Source: Enterobacter sp. 10-1
Lineage (GTDB): Bacteria > Pseudomonadota > Gammaproteobacteria > Enterobacterales > Enterobacteriaceae
Length of the DNA: 64,000 nucleotides
Assembly (NCBI GenBank): GCA_002270295.1
Contig: NISF01000002.1
Span: 558,001 to 622,000 of the forward strand
Reading direction: 5' to 3'
Shown here piece after piece: positions 10,858-21,696 of the stretch. Position 1 is the stretch's first letter; the number at the start of each line of letters is the position of its first letter. The position numbers and the translations under genes were made by a program. The notes beneath the pieces were generated by a model. The model was not told the DNA's origin, did no database searches, and worked only from the letters and a program-made list of their open reading frames with translations.

Positions 10858-11685
10858 ATGACACATCCAACCGTGATAAAACTGCACGACGGCAACCTGA
10901 TGCCACAGCTGGGCCTCGGCGTGTGGAAAGCAGGCAACGAGGAGGTCGTCTCCGCCATTCACAAGGCGCTGGAAGTCGGTTATCGCTCTTTTGACACCGC
11001 CGCCGCGTACCAAAACGAAGCCGGCGTCGGCAGCGCGCTGAGCCAGGCTGACGTCCCTCGCGATGAGCTGTTTATCACCACCAAGCTATGGAACGACGAT
11101 CAAAAACGCCCGCACGAAGCGCTGCAGGAGAGCCTGAACAAGCTGCAGCTCGACTACGTCGATTTGTATTTAATGCACTGGCCGGTTCCGGCGATCGACC
11201 ATTTTGTTGAAGCCTGGAAGGGCATGATTGAGCTCCAAAAACAGGGGCTGGCAAAAAGCATTGGCGTCTGTAATTTCCAGGTCCACCATCTGCAGCGGCT
11301 GCTCGATGAAACCGGCGTGGTACCGGTTATTAATCAGGTCGAACTCCATCCCCTGCTGCAACAGCGCCAGCTGCACGCCTGGAACGCGACGCACAAAATC
11401 CAGACCGAATCCTGGAGCCCGCTGGCTCAGGGCGGCGAAGGCGTATTCGATCAGAAAATCGTCCGCGAGCTGGCCGATAAGTACGGCAAGACGCCGGCGC
11501 AGATTGTGATCCGTTGGCATCTCGATAACGGCCTGGTGGTGATCCCTAAATCGGTGACCCCTTCGCGTATCGTGGAGAACTTTAACGTCTGGGACTTCCG
11601 TCTCGATAAAGACGAACTGGGAGCAATGGCGAAGCTGGATATTAACAAGCGCCTCGGGCCAGACCCTGACCAGTTTGGCGGTTAA
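10858..11685 (+). CDS. dkgA: 2,5-diketo-D-gluconate reductase A
   Basis: A 275-residue aldo-keto reductase (YqhE/DkgA, AKR5C group), the E. coli length. It reduces 2,5-diketogluconate, methylglyoxal and beta-keto esters with NADPH. The tetrad is clear: Asp and Tyr in RSFDTAAAYQNE, Lys in FITTKLW and His in YLMHWP. IPKSVTPSRIVENF is the NADPH-phosphate pocket. AGGAGG precedes the ATG. It follows yqhD and is probably induced with it by YqhC. Confidence 0.95.
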   Translation: MTHPTVIKLHDGNLMPQLGLGVWKAGNEEVVSAIHKALEVGYRSFDTAAAYQNEAGVGSALSQADVPRDELFITTKLWNDDQKRPHEALQESLNKLQLDYVDLYLMHWPVPAIDHFVEAWKGMIELQKQGLAKSIGVCNFQVHHLQRLLDETGVVPVINQVELHPLLQQRQLHAWNATHKIQTESWSPLAQGGEGVFDQKIVRELADKYGKTPAQIVIRWHLDNGLVVIPKSVTPSRIVENFNVWDFRLDKDELGAMAKLDINKRLGPDPDQFGG

Positions 11686-11697
11686 CCTTCCTTCCTG

Positions 11698-11714
11698 ACC
11701 GCAGGGCGGTTTTT
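11698..11714 (+). terminator. Rho-independent terminator after dkgA
   Basis: ACCGC and GCGGT form a 5-bp GC-rich stem with a 3-base loop followed directly by five T residues. It begins 13 bases after the dkgA stop codon. Confidence 0.72.
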
Positions 11715-11814
11715 CGGTTATCCCGGACGGTGGCGCAGCGGCCGCCCTCTCCGGGCAACCTCATCCCTTTATTCCGTCACCCCGGCCAGACTTGCGCTGC
11801 CGGGGCACTTCGTT

Positions 11815-13989
11815 TTAGCGGGACGCTGAGCGAACGCGTTTTTTCGCTCCGCCGGCAGGCGCCTGCCGCTGATGCTCAACCGGCGTATGCTTTGTCAAGG
11901 CCGGGCGAGTATGGCGATTCTGGCGACGCGCTTCACGCATCTCGTCCAGCGTCGGCGCAGGCACCAGGCAGTCGCGGCGTGAGCCGATCAGGTGCTTTTT
12001 ACCCATCGCCTCCAGCGCCTGGCGGATCAGGACCCAGTTTGCCGGATCGTGGTAGCGCAACAGCGCTTTATGCAGGCGGCGCTGCTTATCCCCTTTCGGT
12101 ACCACCACGTCTTCGCTTTTATAACCAATTTTGCTCAGCGGGTTTTTGCCGGTGTAATACATGGTGGTTGAGTTCGCCAGCGGCGACGGATAGAAGTTCT
12201 GCACCTGATCCAGACGGAAACGGTTTTTCTTCAGCCACAGCGCCAGGTTCACCATATCTTCATCGCGGGTGCCCGGGTGCGCGGAGATAAAGTACGGGAT
12301 CAGATACTGCTCTTTCCCCGCCTGTTTTGAGTAGCTATCGAACAGCTCTTTGAAGCGATCGTAGCTGCCCATCCCCGGCTTCATCATCTTCGACAGCGGC
12401 CCTTCTTCGGTATGCTCAGGGGCGATCTTCAGATAGCCGCCGACGTGGTGGGTCGCCAGCTCTTTGATATAGCGCGGATCCTCCACGGCAATGTCATAGC
12501 GCACCCCGGAAGCAATGAGGATTTTCTTGATCCCCTTCAGATCGCGGGCGCGGCGATAAAGATTAATCGTCGGCTCGTGGTTGGTATCCATATGCGGGCA
12601 GATGTCCGGATATACGCACGACAGGCGACGGCAGGTCTGCTCCGCACGCGGCGACTTGCAGCGCAGCATATACATATTGGCCGTTGGGCCGCCGAGGTCG
12701 GAAATCACCCCGGTGAAGCCGGGAACCGTGTCACGAATCGCCTCGATTTCGTTAATGATCGAATCTTCGGAACGGCTCTGAATAATGCGCCCTTCATGCT
12801 CGGTTATCGAACAGAAGGAACAGCCGCCGAAGCAGCCGCGCATAATATTGATAGAGAAGCGGATCATCTCATATGCCGGGATGCGGCTATCGCCGTACGC
12901 CGGGTGCGGAATGCGCTGATACGGCAGCGCAAACACGCTATCCATCTCCTCCGTCGACAGCGGAATGGCCGGCGGGTTAACCCAAATATAGCGCTCGCCG
13001 TGCTTTTGCATCAGCGCGCGCGCGCAGCCCGGGTTGGTTTCATGATGGAGAATACGCGACGCGTGGGCGTACAGGACCTTATCCCCTTTGACCTTCTCAA
13101 AGGACGGCAGCAGGACGTAGGTTTTTTCCCACGGTTTCGGGCGCGGCGGCTGAACGGTGACCGGTTTAACCTCTTGTTTTGCCGGCTGAACGGTTTTGTT
13201 GTCCGCACACGGCAGATCTTCGCCGTACGGATGCGGGATCGGATCAATTTTGCCCGGAGTGTCGAGACGGGTGGAATCGACGCCGCTCCAGCCCGGCAGC
13301 GCTTCTTTCACCATGATTGCGGTATTGCGCACGTCGCGAATCTGCGTAATCGGCTCGCCCGCGGCCAGGCGGTGCGCCACTTCTACCAGCGGGCGTTCAC
13401 CGTTGCCGAACATCAGCATATCGGCCTTGGAATCAACCAGCACCGAGCGGCGCACGGTATCGGACCAGTAGTCATAGTGCGCGGTGCGACGCAGGCTGGC
13501 CTCAATGCCGCCGAGAATAACCGGGACGTCTTTCCACGCCTCTTTACAGCGCTGGGTATAGACCAGAGTCGCGCGATCCGGGCGCTTGCCGGCGACGTTG
13601 CCCGCGGTATAGGCGTCGTCATGGCGCAGCTTGCGGTCGGCGGTGTAGCGGTTGATCATCGAGTCCATGTTGCCGGCGGTTACGCCGAAGAACAGGTTCG
13701 GTTTACCCAGGCGCATAAAGTCATCTTTATTATTCCAGTCCGGTTGGGAAATAATCCCGACGCGGAACCCCTGCGCCTCCAGCATGCGGCCGCAGATAGC
13801 CATGCCGAAGCTTGGGTGATCGACATACGCATCGCCGGTTACCAGAATGATGTCGCAGCTATCCCAGCCAAGTTGATCCATCTCTTCGCGTGACATGGGT
13901 AAAAACGGCGCGGGGCCAAAACAGGCGGCCCAGTATTGCGGCCAGGAAAAAAGGTCACGATCCGGTTGGATCAGGGATATTGCGCTCAT
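11815..13989 (-). CDS. ygiQ: Radical SAM protein YgiQ
   Basis: A 724-residue radical SAM protein of the YgiQ family. An N-terminal UPF0313 segment (about 1-350) precedes the radical SAM core, where [18 protein letters not shown] supplies the CxxxCxxC cysteines for a [4Fe-4S] cluster. The C-terminal tail is basic and low in complexity (from about residue 690), ending KKRVRSASR. Its biochemical role is not established. It is slightly shorter than the E. coli protein, with the difference in the variable tail. It is convergent with dkgA. Confidence 0.93.
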   Translation of the reverse strand: MSAISLIQPDRDLFSWPQYWAACFGPAPFLPMSREEMDQLGWDSCDIILVTGDAYVDHPSFGMAICGRMLEAQGFRVGIISQPDWNNKDDFMRLGKPNLFFGVTAGNMDSMINRYTADRKLRHDDAYTAGNVAGKRPDRATLVYTQRCKEAWKDVPVILGGIEASLRRTAHYDYWSDTVRRSVLVDSKADMLMFGNGERPLVEVAHRLAAGEPITQIRDVRNTAIMVKEALPGWSGVDSTRLDTPGKIDPIPHPYGEDLPCADNKTVQPAKQEVKPVTVQPPRPKPWEKTYVLLPSFEKVKGDKVLYAHASRILHHETNPGCARALMQKHGERYIWVNPPAIPLSTEEMDSVFALPYQRIPHPAYGDSRIPAYEMIRFSINIMRGCFGGCSFCSITEHEGRIIQSRSEDSIINEIEAIRDTVPGFTGVISDLGGPTANMYMLRCKSPRAEQTCRRLSCVYPDICPHMDTNHEPTINLYRRARDLKGIKKILIASGVRYDIAVEDPRYIKELATHHVGGYLKIAPEHTEEGPLSKMMKPGMGSYDRFKELFDSYSKQAGKEQYLIPYFISAHPGTRDEDMVNLALWLKKNRFRLDQVQNFYPSPLANSTTMYYTGKNPLSKIGYKSEDVVVPKGDKQRRLHKALLRYHDPANWVLIRQALEAMGKKHLIGSRRDCLVPAPTLDEMREARRQNRHTRPALTKHTPVEHQRQAPAGGAKKRVRSASR

Positions 13990-14114
13990 ATTGCTTCCGG
14001 GGGAAAAAATGATAAAAAAATAACCAAAGGGCGGCGATTATAAGCCGGATTGCCACAGGAAATGAAGGGAGTTTTTCTCTTACCCTAACCGTTGGCCGGT
14101 TAGGGTAGCGGGTA

Positions 14115-15527
14115 TTACGGCGCCGGGTTAACCAGGATCTGGCCAATCGAGCCGCGGTCGGCGAGCTCCAGCGTCTGGCTAAGGAACTGGAACGGGAAGT
14201 GTGACCAGGAGGGCTGGGCGTAGTACACCAGCAGCTCCACCTGCCCGTCGATCCAGACGGTATCTTTCCAGCCGCGGTCTTCCGGGAACGGCGTGGAACC
14301 GTTGACGTTGCGCACCTGGAACATCACCCCTTCGATATGGAACGACTGCGGTCTGTCGGCGCGTACCGTCCAGCGCTCCCAGGTTCCCTGCTGGGCGGTA
14401 ATATCGATGCGCTGCGGATCCCAGAGCTGACCGTTAATCCCCGGATCGTCGCCGAGCGAGATATCGCGGCTGCGGGTCGGCGTCCCGGTCAAAATATCCG
14501 TCGGCAGCAGGCGTACCGGCAGGCTGTCGGTGACCAGCGGCAGCAGGCCCGTTGGGCGCAGGGTTAACAGCAGCGTCGAAATCAGAATGCTCGAGGGCTC
14601 GAAGAAACCGCGAATGCGATCGACGATGCTCGCCGCTTCGCCGCAGGTAATCGACACCTCATCGCCGTTGGTCATGTCCACCAGGATCTCACGCCGCTCG
14701 CCGGGAGCCAGAGAGAGCTGTTTCAGCGAAACCGGCGCCGGCAGAAACCCCTGATCGCCGGAGATAACGTGCAGCAGTCGGCCATCGCTCATCTGCAGCT
14801 GATAGCGGCGGGAGTTAGAGGCGTTCAGCAGGCGCAGACGCACCCAGCCGCGCGAGACCTCTACGTACGGGCCCTGTACGCCATTAACCAGCAGCGTATC
14901 GCCGACGAAGCCGCCGCTGCCGGGCTCGCTGTATTCCGGCGTGCCGAAATTATCCAGCCGCTTGTCCTGAATAATGACCGGAAAATCATCCACGCCGTAG
15001 TGGTTAGGAATGGGCAGATTTTTGCTGACCTCGTCTTCCACCAGCCACATCCCCGCCAGGCCGTTGTAGACCTGTTTGGCCATATGGTTTGGCGTATTCG
15101 CCTGATACCACAGGGTGGAGGCGCTCTGGCGGATAGGCAGCACCGGCGCCCAGTCGGCGTTCGGCGACATCATCCGCGCCGCGCCGCCAATCAGCGGGCC
15201 GGGAACCTGCAGGCCGCGAATGGTCATGGCGACGTTTTCAGCCAGGCGGTTGCTGTAAATCAGCTTAACGTCATCGCCGTTCCACACGCGAATAGTCGGC
15301 CCAAGATAGCGACCGTTTACGCCCCACACCGACGCGCGGGTGCCCGGCGTAAATGACCAGTGCGCGCGCTGCAGGGTCAAAAACAGCGGCTGGCCGCGGC
15401 GGGATTCGAGCAGCGGAGGAACGGGCAGTGCTGGCTGTTGGCCGGCGGCATGTGCGTTCAGCGGCGCGGCTCCCGCGCACAGCGCTACGCCTGAAGCCTT
15501 AATAAACTGACGCCGACTGAGTGACAT
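14115..15527 (-). CDS. ftsP: Cell division protein FtsP (SufI)
   Basis: A 470-residue periplasmic protein with a multicopper-oxidase-like three-cupredoxin fold that lacks the copper ligands. A classical Tat signal is present: SRRQFIKASG at residues 4-13, a hydrophobic core, and an NAHAAG cleavage region near residue 27. FtsP stabilises the division machinery under stress and is a standard Tat substrate. In place of copper-binding HxH motifs the protein shows, for example, LWYQANTPNH. It shares the strand with plsC upstream, the order known in E. coli. Confidence 0.95.
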   Translation of the reverse strand: MSLSRRQFIKASGVALCAGAAPLNAHAAGQQPALPVPPLLESRRGQPLFLTLQRAHWSFTPGTRASVWGVNGRYLGPTIRVWNGDDVKLIYSNRLAENVAMTIRGLQVPGPLIGGAARMMSPNADWAPVLPIRQSASTLWYQANTPNHMAKQVYNGLAGMWLVEDEVSKNLPIPNHYGVDDFPVIIQDKRLDNFGTPEYSEPGSGGFVGDTLLVNGVQGPYVEVSRGWVRLRLLNASNSRRYQLQMSDGRLLHVISGDQGFLPAPVSLKQLSLAPGERREILVDMTNGDEVSITCGEAASIVDRIRGFFEPSSILISTLLLTLRPTGLLPLVTDSLPVRLLPTDILTGTPTRSRDISLGDDPGINGQLWDPQRIDITAQQGTWERWTVRADRPQSFHIEGVMFQVRNVNGSTPFPEDRGWKDTVWIDGQVELLVYYAQPSWSHFPFQFLSQTLELADRGSIGQILVNPAP

Positions 15528-15611
15528 ATTAACTCCATGAAATACTGATAAATCAAAAAGGGAATTCGTTTCCCGCTAGCACCAGGCTCGCGTTAGCCCG
15601 GCGTTTCCTGT

Positions 15612-16349
15612 TTATTTCATACCCGCGGCTTCACGTTCCGCTACTTCGCGATCCAGCTCTTCAATCTTCGCAGCCATCAGCTCGCGGCAGTGTTTCGCCA
15701 GCGCGCGAACGCCGTCTTTACCAAACTCGCTGGTATCAACCGGCGGTAGCATTTCAACAATCACCAGACCGTTTTTCAGGCGATTGAGATTAATTTTATT
15801 CGATGTATTGGAAACGCATACCGGAATAATCGGCACACCAGCGGCGATTGCCGCGTGAAAAGCACCGGTTTTAAACGGCAGCAGGCCACGGCCACGGCTG
15901 CGCGTTCCTTCCGGGAACATCCAAAAAGATATTTTGCGTTTTTTAAACGTATTCACCACCTGAGCGATCGTCCCGTGCGCCTTCGCCCGGTTATTACGAT
16001 CGATCAGCAGGTTCCCCGTCAGCCAGTACAGCAGGCCAAAAAACGGAACCCACATCAGGCTCTTTTTACCCACGGTGACGGTTGGCGGCTGCACGATGTT
16101 TGCTGCCGTCACCATATCATAGTTGTTCTGGTGATTAGCGATGTATATCGCGTTGCCATAGCTTTCCGCATCGGCGGGCTTGCGCGTTTCCACCTTCAGA
16201 CCGAATACCGGAGAGAGCCGACCAAAAAGATGGCCAAAGGTCGCCACGTGTTTCGGGTTACGCGGGCTGAATAAGCAGTAAATACAGCCAAATATGCAGA
16301 CAAAAATACAGTAAATAACAACGATAATTAGTCGAAAAATAAATAGCAT
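15612..16349 (-). CDS. plsC: 1-acylglycerol-3-phosphate acyltransferase PlsC
   Basis: A 245-residue inner-membrane acyltransferase that makes phosphatidic acid from lysophosphatidic acid, the E. coli length. The acyltransferase motifs are intact: NHQNNYD (His73, Asp78, motif I) and FPEGTRSRG (Glu147, motif III). An N-terminal hydrophobic helix (about residues 3-27) anchors it. It is essential for phospholipid synthesis. It lies between parC and ftsP on the same strand, separated from parC by 270 bp. Confidence 0.96.
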   Translation of the reverse strand: MLFIFRLIIVVIYCIFVCIFGCIYCLFSPRNPKHVATFGHLFGRLSPVFGLKVETRKPADAESYGNAIYIANHQNNYDMVTAANIVQPPTVTVGKKSLMWVPFFGLLYWLTGNLLIDRNNRAKAHGTIAQVVNTFKKRKISFWMFPEGTRSRGRGLLPFKTGAFHAAIAAGVPIIPVCVSNTSNKINLNRLKNGLVIVEMLPPVDTSEFGKDGVRALAKHCRELMAAKIEELDREVAEREAAGMK

Positions 16350-16587
16350 AGCTACCTCTAAAACCCAAACCGCAGAGAATAATACCCGTTATACCGCAGG
16401 CTGCTCGCGCGCAGGCTGCATTGTCCGACCCTTACGGGCCGCCGCTGGTATTAATCAGGATACAGATTCGCTGTTCGCCCGTTGAAGACGCCGGGAGCGA
16501 CTGACGCCCCCGGGCTATCTTGAATGATTTTGCGTCTATTGTTAATCGCAACGGCCGAATAAACAACGGTTTGGCGGCAAATGTTAA

Positions 16588-16613
16588 CATCCTCTTCCCT
16601 GCGGAGGAGGATG
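16588..16613 (-). terminator. Hairpin directly after parC
   Basis: A nearly perfect 11-bp inverted repeat (CATCCTCTTCC with GGAGGAGGATG, one G-T pair) begins six bases after the parC stop on the minus strand. The T run behind it is short and broken. The rest of the 270-bp gap to plsC shows no gene. Confidence 0.5.
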
Positions 16614-16619
16614 CCCATA

Positions 16620-18878
16620 TTACTCTTCGCTATCGCCCGCCGAGGCGCGATGAGGCGAATCAATGTCCACACGATCGATTTTCTGCAGTCCACGCATCAG
16701 CGAACCGCGGCGACCGCGCTCGCCGGTGACTTTTTGCAGCTCTTCCGGACGCAGCTTGATCTTCCGTTTGCCGACGTGGATCGTCAGCGTACTCTGCGGC
16801 GGCAGCACAAACAGATGCGCCAGGCCATCCTGCCCGGAAGCGGCATCCGCAGACGGAATATTGATAATTTTATTGCCTTTGCCTTTCGACAGCTGCGGCA
16901 GATCGCTGACCGGGAACATCAGCATGCGTCCGGCAGAGGTGATAGCCAGCAGCATGTCGGACTCGTCTTCAATCACCAGCGGCGGCATCACCCGTGCATT
17001 TTCCGGCAGCGAGATTAGCGCCTTACCGGCACGGTTGCGCGCGACGAGGTCGTTGAAGGTGCAGACAAAGCCGTAGCCGGCGTCGGAGGCCATCAGCAGC
17101 TTCTGGTCGTCGCCTTCCATCAGCATATGTTCGACGCTGGCGCCCGGCGGCAGCGTAAGCTTGCCGGTAATCGGCTCGCCCTGGCCGCGGGCCGACGGCA
17201 GCGTAATCGGATCGATTGCGTAGCTGCGCCCGGTGGTATCAATAAACACCACCGGCTGATTGCTCTTGCCCTTCGACGATGCTTTCCAGCTGTCGCCGGC
17301 TTTATAGCTTAGCCCCTGAGCGTCAATGTCATGACCTTTGGCGCTGCGTACCCAGCCCATTTGCGACAGCACAATCGTCACCGGTTCAGACGGCAGCATA
17401 TCGTGTTCGCTCATCGCCTTCGCTTCTTCACGCTCGCGCAGCGGCGAACGGCGGTCATCGCCAAACGTGTCGGCATCGGTCTGCAGCTCTTTCTTCAGCA
17501 GGTTATTCATCTTGCGCTCGGACGCCAGAATAGCCTGCAGATGATCGCGCTCTTTTTCCAGCTCGCCCTGCTCGCCGCGGATTTTCATCTCTTCCAGCTT
17601 GGCGAGATGACGCAGCTTCAGTTCGAGGATCGCTTCCGCCTGCGTTTCGCTGATGCCAAAGCGCGACATCAGGGCCGGCTTGGGCTCATCTTCGTGGCGG
17701 ATGATTTCGATCACTTCATCGATGTTCAGGAACGCAACCAGCAAACCCTCAAGGATATGCAGGCGCTTGAGCACCTTCTCCAGACGATAGTTCAGGCGGC
17801 GACGGACGGTATCGCGACGGAAGGTGAGCCACTCCGTCAGGATCTCCAGCAGGTTTTTGACCGCCGGACGATTGTCCAGGCCAATCATATTCAGGTTGAT
17901 GCGGTAGCTTTTTTCAAGATCGGTGGTCGCGAACAGATGGTTCATGACCTGATCCATATCCACGCGATTGGAGCGCGGAACGATCACCAGCCGGGTCGGG
18001 TTTTCGTGATCCGACTCGTCGCGCAGATCGTCAACCATCGGCAGCTTTTTATTGCGCATCTGCGCGGCGATTTGCTCCAGCACGCGGGCGCCGGAAACCT
18101 GGTGCGGCAGCGCGCTAATCACCACCGCGCCGTCCTCTTTTTTCCACACCGCGCGCATGCGTACCGAGCCGCGGCCGTTCTGATAGATTTTGCGGATCTC
18201 AGCGCGCGGGGTAATGATTTCAGCTTCGGTGGGGTAATCCGGTCCGTGAACGATATCCAGCAGCTCGTCGAGCGAAGTCTGCGGCTTTTCAATCAGGGTG
18301 ATGGCCGCTTTGGCAACTTCGCGCAGGTTGTGCGGCGGAATATCGGTTGCCATCCCCACAGCGATACCGGTGGTGCCGTTGAGCAGAATATTCGGTAAAC
18401 GCGCAGGCAGCATTTTCGGCTCCTGCATCGTACCGTCAAAGTTAGGCACCCAGTCAACGGTTCCCTGGCCCAGCTCGCCCAGCAGCAGCTCCGCATACTT
18501 TGACAGGCGGGATTCGGTATAACGCATCGCGGCGAAGGATTTGGGATCGTCCGGGGCGCCCCAGTTGCCTTGACCGTCCACCAGCGGGTAGCGGTAAGAG
18601 AACGGCTGCGCCATCAGCACCATCGCCTCATAGCAGGCGCTGTCGCCGTGCGGGTGATATTTACCCAGCACGTCACCGACGGTGCGGGCGGATTTTTTGA
18701 ATTTAGCGGTGGCGTTCAGACCCAGCTCGGACATCGCATAAACGATGCGCCGCTGGACCGGTTTCAGGCCATCGCCAATGAACGGCAACGCCCTGTCCAT
18801 GATGACGTACATGGAATAATTCAGGTAGGCGTTTTCCGTAAATTCATGCAGCGCAAGGCGCTCTGCCATATCGCTCAT
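16620..18878 (-). CDS. parC: DNA topoisomerase IV subunit A
   Basis: A 752-residue ParC, the E. coli length. It is the DNA-cleaving subunit that decatenates daughter chromosomes with ParE. The active-site tyrosine is Tyr120 (AAMRYTE). The quinolone-resistance region reads [11 protein letters not shown] with Ser80 and Glu84, the susceptible wild-type residues. The C-terminal beta-pinwheel domain starts near residue 490. It ends in an acidic DSEE tail. Confidence 0.97.
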   Translation of the reverse strand: MSDMAERLALHEFTENAYLNYSMYVIMDRALPFIGDGLKPVQRRIVYAMSELGLNATAKFKKSARTVGDVLGKYHPHGDSACYEAMVLMAQPFSYRYPLVDGQGNWGAPDDPKSFAAMRYTESRLSKYAELLLGELGQGTVDWVPNFDGTMQEPKMLPARLPNILLNGTTGIAVGMATDIPPHNLREVAKAAITLIEKPQTSLDELLDIVHGPDYPTEAEIITPRAEIRKIYQNGRGSVRMRAVWKKEDGAVVISALPHQVSGARVLEQIAAQMRNKKLPMVDDLRDESDHENPTRLVIVPRSNRVDMDQVMNHLFATTDLEKSYRINLNMIGLDNRPAVKNLLEILTEWLTFRRDTVRRRLNYRLEKVLKRLHILEGLLVAFLNIDEVIEIIRHEDEPKPALMSRFGISETQAEAILELKLRHLAKLEEMKIRGEQGELEKERDHLQAILASERKMNNLLKKELQTDADTFGDDRRSPLREREEAKAMSEHDMLPSEPVTIVLSQMGWVRSAKGHDIDAQGLSYKAGDSWKASSKGKSNQPVVFIDTTGRSYAIDPITLPSARGQGEPITGKLTLPPGASVEHMLMEGDDQKLLMASDAGYGFVCTFNDLVARNRAGKALISLPENARVMPPLVIEDESDMLLAITSAGRMLMFPVSDLPQLSKGKGNKIINIPSADAASGQDGLAHLFVLPPQSTLTIHVGKRKIKLRPEELQKVTGERGRRGSLMRGLQKIDRVDIDSPHRASAGDSEE

Positions 18879-19025
18879 TAATCGTGAATCCTCAATCTGC
18901 GTACCGACCGTTCGGACGGCAAAACTACCCGCGATAATACCCTATCTAACGCCCTGAGTCACAGGGCGTTAGACCGGTTGAGGATTCTGCAATGGAGAGC
19001 GACGGCGGCGGCCCGCTCAGAGGCT

Positions 19026-19433
19026 TTACGGGCCGACTTTGCTTATCTGTTTCACGTCGATTTCCACCGAGTTCCAGTCTTTATCGACCTCACCCTGAAT
19101 TTCCACCGTATCCTTCGGCGTCACGGTTACGCCATTCCAGCGTTTGTGGTCAATATCGACATTCACCGTGCCGGAGGCATCCTGGAATTTATAAAGATCG
19201 TCGGAGATGCGCTCAACAATTTTACCGCGCAGGGTCACCCAGGTGTCGTCACGCAGGGATTTGGCATTCTCTACCGTCGTCACGCTGCCGTTCGGGCCCA
19301 CAAAGCCGCCTTTTTGCGCGGTTGTCTGGCTGGTTTGCGCGGCGCCAGGGCCGGAAAAACCACCCTGCTCGGCGGCCAGCACCGGCATAGAAACTAAAGC
19401 AACGATTGCGGTAATTGCGGCGATTTTCTTCAT
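19026..19433 (-). CDS. ygiW: Periplasmic OB-fold stress protein YgiW (VisP)
   Basis: A 135-residue BOF-family protein with a signal peptide (cleavage after about residue 20 at LAA-EQG) and an OB-fold domain with the [22 protein letters not shown] block. In Salmonella the orthologue VisP binds peptidoglycan and inhibits LpxO. In E. coli it helps resist hydrogen peroxide and other stresses. The frame is open 19 codons further, but the methionine at 19433 begins the signal peptide and gives near-family length. It is divergent from qseB, with a shared QseB/PmrA-type box. Confidence 0.93.
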   Translation of the reverse strand: MKKIAAITAIVALVSMPVLAAEQGGFSGPGAAQTSQTTAQKGGFVGPNGSVTTVENAKSLRDDTWVTLRGKIVERISDDLYKFQDASGTVNVDIDHKRWNGVTVTPKDTVEIQGEVDKDWNSVEIDVKQISKVGP

Positions 19434-19482
19434 GATGTGTTCTCCCTTGATGTTGATATCGCCACCATTAAAGCTGGCAAAA

Positions 19483-19499
19483 CTTAACAACTTCTTAAG
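19483..19499. promoter_or_regulatory. QseB/PmrA-type direct repeat
   Basis: CTTAAC-N5-CTTAAG gives two CTTAA half-sites 11 bp apart, the arrangement bound by PmrA/BasR and by QseB. It lies in the 151-bp gap between ygiW and qseB and could control both directions. Confidence 0.7.
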
Positions 19500-19584
19500 C
19501 GGGAAAAAGAAATTTTATTGCTGTACAGAGGGCGCCGCAACGCGTTTTACTGCGCGTATATCCGCGAGCCACAGGAGCAGGCCA

Positions 19585-20244
19585 ATGCGTATTTTACTGG
19601 TGGAAGACGACAAACTCATCGGCGACGGCATCAAGGCCGGGCTGAGTAAAATGGGCTTCAGCATCGACTGGTTCACGCGCGGCGAAGAGGGAAAAGCCGC
19701 GCTCTACGCCGCTCCCTATGACGCGGTCATCCTCGATCTGACGCTGCCCGGCATCGACGGTCTCGATATCCTGCGCGAATGGCGCGATAAAGGTCACCAC
19801 GAGCCGGTGCTGATCCTCACCGCGCGCGATGCGCTCAGCCAGCGGGTTGAGGGGCTTCGGCTCGGCGCCGATGACTATCTGTGTAAGCCTTTCGCGCTTA
19901 TTGAGGTTGCCGCCCGCCTGGAGGCGCTGATGCGTCGCGCCCACGGCCAGAGCAGCAGCGAGCTGCGCCACGGAAACGTCACCCTCGACCCCGGCCACCT
20001 GACGGTCACTCTGGCTGGGGAGCCTCTGGCGCTGAAGCCCAAAGAGTTCGCCCTGCTCGAACTGCTGATGCGTAACGCCGGGCGCGTGCTGCCGCGCAAG
20101 CTCATTGAAGAAAAGCTCTATAGCTGGGACGGCGATGTCTCCAGCAACGCCGTGGAGGTCCACGTACACCATCTGCGCCGCAAGCTCGGCAGCGAGTTTA
20201 TCCGCACCGTCCACGGCATTGGCTACACCCTGGGGGACGCATGA
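19585..20244 (+). CDS. qseB: Response regulator QseB
   Basis: A 219-residue OmpR/PhoB-class regulator, the E. coli length. The receiver domain carries the acidic pair VEDD, the phosphoacceptor Asp51 (VILDLTLPG) and Lys101 (DYLCKPF). The C-terminal winged helix has [20 protein letters not shown]. QseB acts with QseC in motility, metabolism and cross-talk with PmrAB. The open frame extends far upstream without support. The ATG at 19585 has ACAGGAG nearby and matches the family start MRILLVEDD. Confidence 0.95.
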   Translation: MRILLVEDDKLIGDGIKAGLSKMGFSIDWFTRGEEGKAALYAAPYDAVILDLTLPGIDGLDILREWRDKGHHEPVLILTARDALSQRVEGLRLGADDYLCKPFALIEVAARLEALMRRAHGQSSSELRHGNVTLDPGHLTVTLAGEPLALKPKEFALLELLMRNAGRVLPRKLIEEKLYSWDGDVSSNAVEVHVHHLRRKLGSEFIRTVHGIGYTLGDA

Positions 20245-21590
20245 AGCGGCTGGGTCGGCTAAGCCTGCGCGTTCGCCTGACGCTGCTTTTTTTCCTGCTC
20301 ACCAGCCTGGCCTGGGGAAGCGCCTCGTTTATTGCCTGGCAGCAGACCACCCACAAGCTGGATAAGCTGTTTGATACTCAGCAGCTGCTGTTTGCCCGCC
20401 GTCTGAGCGCGATGAATTTCGACGAGCTGCATACCTCTCCCCCGCAGGTGCGGGCGAAAAAGAAGGTCAGGCATGGCCACCTTGACGACGACGCGCTGGC
20501 ATTCGCCATTTTCACCACCGACGGCAACATGGTGCTGCACGATAGCGAAAACGGGCAGGATATTCCGTGGGATAACCGACGAGAAGGCTTCAGCGACGGC
20601 TACCTGCATAACGATGATGATGAGTGGCGCTTTCTTCAGCTCACCACCGCCGACGGCCGCTACCGCATTGTCGTCGGCCAGGAGTGGGACTATCGCCGGG
20701 AGATGGCGCTGGATATCGTCACCTCGCAGCTCACCCCCTGGCTGGTTGCGCTGCCGCTGATGTTTCTGCTGCTGATTGTCCTGCTCAGCCGGGAGCTGGC
20801 GCCGCTCAAACGGCTCGCCCGCACCCTGCGCCTGCGCGCGCCGGATTCAGCGGAATCACTTAACGTCGATAGCATCCCCAGCGAAGTCCGTCCGCTGGTC
20901 GATGCGCTGAATCAGCTGTTTGCCCGTACCCACGACGCCATGATCCGCGAGCGCCGCTTTACCTCCGACGCCGCCCACGAGCTGCGTAGCCCGCTGGCGG
21001 CGCTGAAGGTGCAAACCGAGGTGGCCCAGCTGTCGATGGACGACCCGCAGGGACGTGAAAAGGCGCTGGCGCAGCTGCACGTCGGGATCGATCGCGCAAC
21101 CCGGTTGGTCGATCAGCTGCTGACGCTGTCGCGCCTCGACTCCCTGGCCGCGCTCGAAGACGTGGATAGCATCGCCATCGACGAGCTGCTGCAGTCAGCG
21201 GTGATGGAGATGTACCATGCGGCGCAGCAGGCGGGCATCGAGCTCCGTCTGCATCCGCATGCCGCTAAGTTGACGCGCGTTGGTCAGCCGCTGCTGCTTG
21301 GCCTGCTGGTACGCAATCTGCTGGATAACGCCGTACGCTACAGCCCGCACGGAAGCCGGGTGGATATCATTCTCGACGCCCGCGGGTTTCGCGTTTGCGA
21401 TAATGGTCCGGGTATCAGCCCCGAAGCGCTGGCGCGTATCGGCGAGCGCTTTTATCGCCCTCCCGGCCAGGATGAGCCGGGCAGCGGGCTGGGGCTGTCT
21501 ATCGTCCGGCGCATTGCCGCCCTGCACGGCATGACCGTCACCTTCCGTAACGCCCCCGACGGCGGCTTTGAAGCGCGGGTCGGCTGGTAG
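20241..21590 (+). CDS. qseC: Sensor histidine kinase QseC
   Basis: A 449-residue sensor kinase, the E. coli length, overlapping qseB by four bases (ATGA), so translation is coupled. It has two transmembrane helices (about residues 13-33 and 164-184) around a periplasmic sensor domain. The phosphorylated His246 lies in [14 protein letters not shown], and the ATPase has DNAVRYSP and [11 protein letters not shown]. In E. coli it is reported to respond to autoinducer-3 and catecholamines and to dephosphorylate QseB. The first helix is followed by the dimer interface segment [15 protein letters not shown]. Confidence 0.95.
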   Translation: MKRLGRLSLRVRLTLLFFLLTSLAWGSASFIAWQQTTHKLDKLFDTQQLLFARRLSAMNFDELHTSPPQVRAKKKVRHGHLDDDALAFAIFTTDGNMVLHDSENGQDIPWDNRREGFSDGYLHNDDDEWRFLQLTTADGRYRIVVGQEWDYRREMALDIVTSQLTPWLVALPLMFLLLIVLLSRELAPLKRLARTLRLRAPDSAESLNVDSIPSEVRPLVDALNQLFARTHDAMIRERRFTSDAAHELRSPLAALKVQTEVAQLSMDDPQGREKALAQLHVGIDRATRLVDQLLTLSRLDSLAALEDVDSIAIDELLQSAVMEMYHAAQQAGIELRLHPHAAKLTRVGQPLLLGLLVRNLLDNAVRYSPHGSRVDIILDARGFRVCDNGPGISPEALARIGERFYRPPGQDEPGSGLGLSIVRRIAALHGMTVTFRNAPDGGFEARVGW

Positions 21591-21696
21591 CGGGATTATT
21601 GCGAAAAAAGCAAAAGACTTTGCACATTTTGCTCATTTTACCGCCCCGCCATGCGGGGTAAAATAGTCGACAAAATTGAAACGCCAGGGATAAAAA

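Noticed and set aside
12412..13893. Long open frame on the plus strand opposite ygiQ
   Set aside because: It is the complement of a well-supported gene in a GC-rich genome, where reverse frames stay open by codon bias. It has a low-complexity, arginine-rich product and no recognisable family.
16350..16619. Small gene between parC and plsC
   Set aside because: The frames here are short, overlap parC, and lack ribosome-binding sites. Only a hairpin is supported.
17331..18398. Long open frame opposite parC
   Set aside because: Shadow of parC with an arginine- and histidine-rich product and no start signal.
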